Source of the DNA: CAYMRB01 sp964392615
Lineage (GTDB): Bacteria; Planctomycetota; UBA8108
DNA: 25,535 nucleotides
Reading direction: 5' to 3'
Assembly (NCBI GenBank): GCA_964392615.1
Contig: CAYMRB010000093.1
Location: 1 to 25,535, forward strand
Below the pieces are notes generated by a model. The model searched no databases, was not told where the DNA came from, and was given only the letters and a program-made list of their open reading frames with translations. Made by a program: the position numbers and the translations under genes. Shown here in pieces: positions 20,698 to 25,535 of this stretch; position 1 is the first letter of the stretch, and every line of letters starts with the position of its first letter.

Positions 20698-23526
20698 ATG
20701 ACACGTCATCGCACGCTACTCACGTCCGTGCTGTGCGGCGTACTGCTCTTCACCGGCGCGACCGCGTCCGCGTTCACGACGCCGCCGGGCCAGTACCGCC
20801 TCGTCCTCCGTCCGGACATGATTCGCTCGAGCTCGCCCGTCGCGGACTTCCGCGGCCTCGTCGACGAGCAGCTCGATCTGGGCGACCCGCCTGCCGGCAA
20901 GCCGAAGAGCGGGTGGAAGATCCCGTCGAACCACTGGCGCGACTTCCCGTTCAGCGCGACGCTCGACCTCGGACGCAAGGTGCCGCTCGCGACGTTGTGG
21001 ATCTTCGATACGAACAACACCGGCGACGTCGTCGTCGAGTGCGGCAAGCCCGGCGCGTGGGCCGAGGTCGGCGTCTACGACTGCCGTCGGTATCTGGCGT
21101 GGGCATCGGTCCCTCTCGACGTCGAGACGCGATGGCTGCGGCTGACGCTGAGAACGCCTGGGGCGAACTTCGCGGAAATCGCGCTCGACGCGTACTCGAC
21201 GCGCGGCTGGAAGGCAGTGCGGGAAGGTCGTGCCGCCGCGGCTCGCCGCGCGGCTGAGGAGGCCGCCAAGCTCGAGAAAGCCCGACAGGAAGCGCTGCGG
21301 CGACCACTGATCGAGCTCGAACCGTACGGCAAGCTGTCCGTCGTCGACGTCATCGACTGTGGCATTGAGACGCCGACGCACGGCTTCGCGGACGCGCCGC
21401 AGGGAACGAGTCGCGTCGAAAATATCCTAGGCCGCGCGTGCCGCGTGTCGCCGCCGCGCTCCGGCAGCGCGTCATGGTTCGGCTATCGCGTCGGTCAGGG
21501 TAAGCTCCTGCGGCCGGGCGGCGCCTACGTGCTCGCGGTCGAGTATCCGGAGGACGCGCCGCGCAGCATGGTCGTCGTCAACACGGGCAACGAAACCGCG
21601 CGCGGGCTGCATACCGGTAGGACGCTCGGCGATGCGTTCCGAGCGAAGTACGTCGACCACCATTGCGAGTCGCTCGACATCCCGCTGTCGGGTCGCTGGG
21701 AGACGTGGTCCTTGCTCGTGCACCTGCACGATCGATTCTCGGAGCGCGGACTCGTCCGCGGCGCCGGTGGCAGAGACCTCGTGCCGCAGGACGGATTCGA
21801 CGTGACCATCGCGCAGTTCGCCGCGGAACACGCGCCGCTGTCCAGGGGCGCGGCGGTCGCGCGAATCCGGCTCCTCGAGGTGATCGACCCCACGGCGCTC
21901 GCGCAACCGCTGCGGCTCCCGCCGGACGACTTGCCCCGCAGGCGCCTCTTCTGGCGCGAGGAGATGGCCGACGGCGTCCTCGGCGCCAAGAGCAACGACC
22001 CGACGCAGCGCGGCATCGTCGATCGCCTCGACTGGTATCGGCACAAGGCCGACCGCATGCGCTTTCTCGGCATGAACACGTTCGCGAAGGACCTGCTCGA
22101 GTTCGGCGCGTGCCAGCACTGGGACTCGACGCCGCACGGCGGTGATCAGTGGGTGTTCCACGACGCGACGAACGAGGGCCTGTGGGCGAAGATCGTCGCG
22201 CTGATGGGAGAGCGCGACCTCGACGTGCTGCCATACTACGAGTACAGCGGCAGCAAGGGGTACAAGGGCCTCGGCAACGAACGGCGCGCGAAGCCTCTGA
22301 CGCGGGATGACGCGTACACGCACATCCAATGGATCGAGTCGGCCAACGCCGACATCACCGATCCGGACACGTTCGAGGACTTCCGCAAGATGCTCGAGCT
22401 GACGGTCGTCCGGCTGCAGGACAAGGCGCAGTTCGCCGGCGTGTGGATCCGCCCGCGCTCGCAGCTGCCGGTCGGGTTCGGGCCGCGGACGCTCGAGCGG
22501 TTCGCGAAGACGATCGACCCGAGCGGCGGCACGCGGGTCACTCGTGACGCGTTGCGCGCGGACAAGGAGCTTTACGAGCGCTACCTCGATTGGTGGGCCG
22601 GCAAGCGTCGCGAGTTCCTCGTGCGAGCTCGAGACTGGCTGCGCGAGAGCGGCGTCCGCGATGCGTCGGTCCTGTTCACGGGTTGCCCGGCCGAGCCCGG
22701 CGTCGGCTTCGCCGATTGGCAGCCACGACTCGTTACCGACTCGCTCGACACCTGGCGACCGATCCTCGCGCAGAGGGTACACGCGGCCGGCAACGGACGT
22801 CAGTGGCAGGCCCTGCCCCCGGCGGACATCGTGAGGGACGGCCTCTATTTGCGAGCTCTGACGGCGCCGGGGAAGAGCTGGGGCGGCTGGGAGGTACACC
22901 ACGCGCGACCGGCGGACGATCCGCAGCGCTATCGCGATGTCGACGGCGTGTTCCTCACGCATGCGATCAATCGGCTCTACACGGTCGCGTCGCCGCGCAC
23001 GTTCGACGCGTTCCGCACGCGAAGCGGGCTGGCTGTCGTGCGTCACTACGGCCTCAACGAGCACATGATGGTCGACGAGCAGGGGCGCGGCATGCTCGGC
23101 TACTTCATCGCCGACATCGAACGCGCGGGCCCGTACTGCATGCTCGCCGAGGCACATGCTGTCGCTAACGGTGACCCGACGTGGATCGGCTATCTGGTCG
23201 GCGCGAACTACGGTCGCGGTTTCCCGCAGTACGTCCGCGACTTCAACGCGGCGTTTCTGTCGCTGCCGGCGCTGCCGAGCCGCGTCGTCGATGAGGCGTG
23301 CGCCGATCGGACCATCGTCGTGCGCGAGATCGGCACAGCGCGTCACGGCACGTGGTTCGCCGCGGTGCACACGGGTCTGCGCACCAGGAGTGCCGTGCGC
23401 ATCGAGCTGCCCGGCCGCGGCACGCTCCGCGATGCGGTCACGGGAGAACGCATCGAGTCGAGCAACGTCATCGAGACGTCGTTCTATCCGTGCCAGCTGC
23501 GCACGTGGCATCGAGCCGTCCGTTGA
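20698..23526 (+). CDS. Secreted glycosidase-like protein with discoidin-like N-terminus
   Basis: 942 residues from ATG 20698, with GAGGA about 10 bases upstream, starting 11 bases after the PVC cytochrome stop; the two form a likely operon. A signal peptide ends near ATASA (residue 25). Residues about 30-165 look like an F5/8-type (discoidin) carbohydrate-binding fold (LATLWIFDTNNTGDVVVE...RWLRLTLRTPG). An Ala/Glu/Arg-rich helix (178-205) follows. Residues about 205-410 are a second beta-rich region. From about 420 to 830 there are barrel-like segments, with KADRMRFLGMNTF, LDVLPYYEY and FAGVWIRPRSQLP reminiscent of glycoside hydrolase TIM barrels. A short beta domain closes the protein. The catalytic acids cannot be assigned with confidence. 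A role in polysaccharide processing together with the adjacent dehydrogenase is inferred. Confidence 0.7.
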   Translation: MTRHRTLLTSVLCGVLLFTGATASAFTTPPGQYRLVLRPDMIRSSSPVADFRGLVDEQLDLGDPPAGKPKSGWKIPSNHWRDFPFSATLDLGRKVPLATLWIFDTNNTGDVVVECGKPGAWAEVGVYDCRRYLAWASVPLDVETRWLRLTLRTPGANFAEIALDAYSTRGWKAVREGRAAAARRAAEEAAKLEKARQEALRRPLIELEPYGKLSVVDVIDCGIETPTHGFADAPQGTSRVENILGRACRVSPPRSGSASWFGYRVGQGKLLRPGGAYVLAVEYPEDAPRSMVVVNTGNETARGLHTGRTLGDAFRAKYVDHHCESLDIPLSGRWETWSLLVHLHDRFSERGLVRGAGGRDLVPQDGFDVTIAQFAAEHAPLSRGAAVARIRLLEVIDPTALAQPLRLPPDDLPRRRLFWREEMADGVLGAKSNDPTQRGIVDRLDWYRHKADRMRFLGMNTFAKDLLEFGACQHWDSTPHGGDQWVFHDATNEGLWAKIVALMGERDLDVLPYYEYSGSKGYKGLGNERRAKPLTRDDAYTHIQWIESANADITDPDTFEDFRKMLELTVVRLQDKAQFAGVWIRPRSQLPVGFGPRTLERFAKTIDPSGGTRVTRDALRADKELYERYLDWWAGKRREFLVRARDWLRESGVRDASVLFTGCPAEPGVGFADWQPRLVTDSLDTWRPILAQRVHAAGNGRQWQALPPADIVRDGLYLRALTAPGKSWGGWEVHHARPADDPQRYRDVDGVFLTHAINRLYTVASPRTFDAFRTRSGLAVVRHYGLNEHMMVDEQGRGMLGYFIADIERAGPYCMLAEAHAVANGDPTWIGYLVGANYGRGFPQYVRDFNAAFLSLPALPSRVVDEACADRTIVVREIGTARHGTWFAAVHTGLRTRSAVRIELPGRGTLRDAVTGERIESSNVIETSFYPCQLRTWHRAVR

Positions 23527-23532
23527 GAAACG

Positions 23533-23574
23533 GCCTCGAGCGCGAGGCAGGACGCTCCACCGTCAGCCGACGGT
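23533..23574. terminator. Two perfect hairpins between convergent glycosidase-like and rhomboid genes
   Basis: GCCTCG-AGCG-CGAGGC (23533-23548) lies 6 bases after the plus-strand stop. ACCGTC-AGCC-GACGGT (23559-23574) contains the TGA (23563-23565) of the minus-strand rhomboid gene. Both lack T runs. Their placement suggests transcript ends in both directions. Confidence 0.55.
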
Positions 23575-25356
23575 CGGCTCGATCGCGCGCTGGCGCTCCG
23601 CGGCCTCGGCCACGAGATCGTCATCGGTGCAGGTATCCCGCACGGCGGCATACGCGGCGCGGGCGTCGTCCAGGCAGCCGAGTTGCTGGAAGAGACGCCC
23701 GGCTTCGAGCCCAGCCTTCGGGGCGGTGTCGTCGTCGGGGAAACTCGTCGCGACCTCGGCGTAGACTCCAGCCGCCTTCGCCAGCTCGCCCGCCGACTCG
23801 AGCGCTGTGGCGAGATCGTGAAGAACGGCCGCCTCGGTCGGTCGGCCGAGCCCCGCGAAGTAGAGCTCCTTGTGTGCGGAGAGAGCGCGGTTCGGGAGGC
23901 CTTCGCTGCAGTAGCCAGCGACGGCGCGGTTGCCGTGCACGCGGGCGGCCTCGAACTCCCACTCCTCGGCGAGAATCTGAGCGAGCAGCAGGTGAGCGGC
24001 CGGGCAGTTCGCGTCGTCGCGCAAGACGTCGTTCAGCTCCCAGCGCGCCGCTTCGCGGTCGCCGCGCCGGAACGCGCGTTGGGCGTGGAGAACACGCGCC
24101 GTCGACTTCCGCGCCCCGACCTCGGCGGGCGCCGTCGTGTCGGCTTCGGACGGTGCCTCGGCAGGCGGCGCGTTCTGGTGAGCGATGATCGGTTGCGCGA
24201 CGACCGCCGGGGCCGCGGTCGGTTGCGCCGCGGTCGGTTGCGCCGCGGTCGGTTGCGCCGCGGCCGGTTGCGCGACGACCGCCGGGGCCGCGGTCGGTTG
24301 CGCCGTGATCGGCTGAACCTCGGGGGTCGGTCGGACAGGCCGGTCTTCGCCCGACGCGTCGTACGTTCCCGGAAGCCGGCTCTCCGCGTCCCTACGGCGG
24401 CGGGCCAGGGAAGCTGTGCCGTCGAGGTAGGCGCCGAATCCGCTGACGCAAATCCCGATCGCGAGAACGGTGCCGAAGCCGAACCCTCCGATGTGGGCCC
24501 AGAACGCGACGCCAGCCGAGTCCTCCATGCCCAGAAACAGGAGCGCCGAGCCGATCTGGCCGACGAACCACAGGACGAGGAGGAGCCAGGCGGGTGCCGT
24601 CGCGCGCCCGCAGCGCAGAAGGAAGCCGAAGAAGTACAGCCAGAAGAAGTCGATGCGCTCGCGAGCGTGGACCACGAGGCATGCCCCCATCATGCCGGCG
24701 ATGGCCCCGGACGCTCCCACGCAGGGGATCTCCGATCCCGACACCATCACCCAATGGGCGATGGCTGCGGCGAACCCACATGCGAGGTAGCTGAGGCCGA
24801 ACGTGATGTGTCCCCACGAGCTCTCCATGAGGCAACCCGCGGCCCAGAGAAACACGAGGTTGAAGATCAGATGGAAGAGGTCGGCGTGGAAGAACATCGA
24901 CGTGAACATCGCCGCCACGGATGGCTCGGCCGGAACGAACCCGACGCGGTCGAAGAGCGCGAACTCCTCGGCCTCCTCGACCTGGCGTCGCGCTTCGAGC
25001 CACTCGTCGTGCTGCCGCGTGCCGGTGCGGTAGAGTTCGCCGGACTCCATCGCCTCTTCGACCTCCAGCTCGGCGGCCTCCGCTTGCCCGCCGAGAGCCT
25101 TGAGGGCTTCGAGATAGATCAGACCGGTATTGGGGACGCCGAGCTCGGCGCCGTCGCCTTTGCGCGCGTTGAGCTCGGCGTGGAGCTTGACCACAAGCGT
25201 GCGATACTCCGACTTGGCGCGCTCGTATTGCTCGACGCCTTCGGAGAACTGGCTGGCGGTGTAGCCGTGGACCAACGCGAGAACGAGGGCGAGACCGATC
25301 GTAACGAACGGCGTCCTGTTCAGGTGGCCTTCTCGACCGATGGGTATGATGATCAT
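23563..25356 (-). CDS. Rhomboid-family intramembrane serine protease with TPR-like C-terminal tail
   Basis: 597 residues from ATG 25356; a GGA-rich sequence precedes it, and the protein begins MIIIPIGREGHLNRTP, a typical rhomboid start. An ATG at 25443 is possible but would add a basic, unstructured extension. The first membrane helix (16-31) is followed by a long charged, coiled-coil-like insert (38-135). The rhomboid core (147-310) has H157, H162 and N166 in FFHADLFHLIFN, the catalytic serine in GASG (S216) and catalytic H288 in WAHIGGFGFG. It should cleave membrane protein substrates within the bilayer. A low-complexity Ala-Gln-Pro-Thr linker (348-392) leads to a soluble helical TPR-like region (about 420-590), probably for partner binding. 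Substrates are unknown. Confidence 0.9.
   Translation of the reverse strand: MIIIPIGREGHLNRTPFVTIGLALVLALVHGYTASQFSEGVEQYERAKSEYRTLVVKLHAELNARKGDGAELGVPNTGLIYLEALKALGGQAEAAELEVEEAMESGELYRTGTRQHDEWLEARRQVEEAEEFALFDRVGFVPAEPSVAAMFTSMFFHADLFHLIFNLVFLWAAGCLMESSWGHITFGLSYLACGFAAAIAHWVMVSGSEIPCVGASGAIAGMMGACLVVHARERIDFFWLYFFGFLLRCGRATAPAWLLLVLWFVGQIGSALLFLGMEDSAGVAFWAHIGGFGFGTVLAIGICVSGFGAYLDGTASLARRRRDAESRLPGTYDASGEDRPVRPTPEVQPITAQPTAAPAVVAQPAAAQPTAAQPTAAQPTAAPAVVAQPIIAHQNAPPAEAPSEADTTAPAEVGARKSTARVLHAQRAFRRGDREAARWELNDVLRDDANCPAAHLLLAQILAEEWEFEAARVHGNRAVAGYCSEGLPNRALSAHKELYFAGLGRPTEAAVLHDLATALESAGELAKAAGVYAEVATSFPDDDTAPKAGLEAGRLFQQLGCLDDARAAYAAVRDTCTDDDLVAEAAERQRAIEPTVG
24190..24305. repeat. 15-base tandem repeat with a 41-base duplicated block, inside the rhomboid gene
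   Basis: The unit CGGTCGGTTGCGCCG occurs at 24216-24230, 24231-24245, 24246-24260 and 24291-24305, with a variant at 24261-24275. A 41-base block is identical at 24190-24230 and 24265-24305, offset by 75 bases (five units). It encodes the AAQPT-type linker of the rhomboid protein. All steps are multiples of three, so copy-number changes keep the frame. Confidence 0.92.
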
Positions 25357-25493
25357 GACGTCCGGCCCCCCCGCTGGGCGCGGGCGGGCGCGCCCTCGCT
25401 CGTACTCCTCGCGTCTGCCGGTCTGATGCCCCGGTGCGTCCATTCTGTAGTCGGCAGAATGCCGGCCGGGGAGGAGCCCTGGGGATTACCGGA

Positions 25494-25535
25494 CCGACTC
25501 CGACTCCGACTCCGACGCCGACTCCGACACCGACT
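25494..25535. repeat. Hexanucleotide microsatellite (CCGACT)n at the window edge
   Basis: Seven near-perfect six-base units run to the end of the window, with single-base changes in some. In one plus-strand frame they encode alternating Pro-Thr, a common linker in secreted proteins, but no convincing start was found upstream. The repeat lies about 140 bases upstream of the rhomboid start on the other strand. Whether it is coding cannot be decided from this window. Confidence 0.85.

Noticed and set aside
24190..24305. Possible CRISPR array
   Set aside because: The units are directly adjacent 15-base repeats without unique spacers, inside a protein-coding linker.

Overview
This is a high-GC window from what is very probably a member of the Planctomycetota. 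The assignment rests on gene content: a giant secreted protein joining LamG, SGNH-like, beta-propeller, HEAT and CxxCH cytochrome segments (the PVC-type heme-binding family), two secreted proteins with paired dockerin-like repeats of the RGDANxDGxxDxSD...LLxYLF type, a bacterial HARE-HTH-like protein, and a rhomboid protease with a TPR-like tail. No taxonomic search was possible.

Layout. Bases 1-800 hold the end of a winged-helix gene, a tRNA-Asp gene on the minus strand with its own promoter and intrinsic terminator, and a noncoding stretch with a long near-perfect hairpin. Bases 797-5140 (minus strand) carry a HARE-HTH-like gene behind a probable long leader, then a tightly overlapping pair: a Wzc-like membrane protein with a MinD/ParA-superfamily ATPase domain, and a fusion of a ParB N-terminal (CTPase-type) domain to an HD-GYP (cyclic-di-GMP phosphodiesterase-type) domain. 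Divergent from that pair (5318-7965) are a long phosphohexomutase and a small lipoprotein, followed at 8046 by a putative HExxH zincin.

Bases 8894-12599 are a block of exported or phage-tail-like proteins: a dockerin/cohesin-like secreted protein, a tail-collar (microcystin-dependent-protein-like) protein, a DUF6916-like Tat substrate, and a second dockerin protein. An alpha/beta hydrolase with distinctive arginine codon use follows. Bases 14014-23526 hold a membrane-anchored HEAT-like protein, the 1756-residue PVC cytochrome/dehydrogenase, and, 11 bases behind it, a secreted protein with a carbohydrate-binding-like N-terminus and a glycosidase-like barrel. Together these look like an extracellular carbohydrate-processing operon. 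The window closes with the rhomboid/TPR gene and a hexanucleotide repeat.

The best candidate for an undescribed system is the overlapping Wzc-like/ParB-HD-GYP pair (1980-5140). It places a membrane ParA-like ATPase, a CTP-binding ParB fold and a c-di-GMP hydrolase fold in one translationally coupled unit next to a sugar-phosphate mutase. A recurring structural feature is that all three protein-gene convergent junctions carry perfect palindromes that touch or overlap a stop codon.
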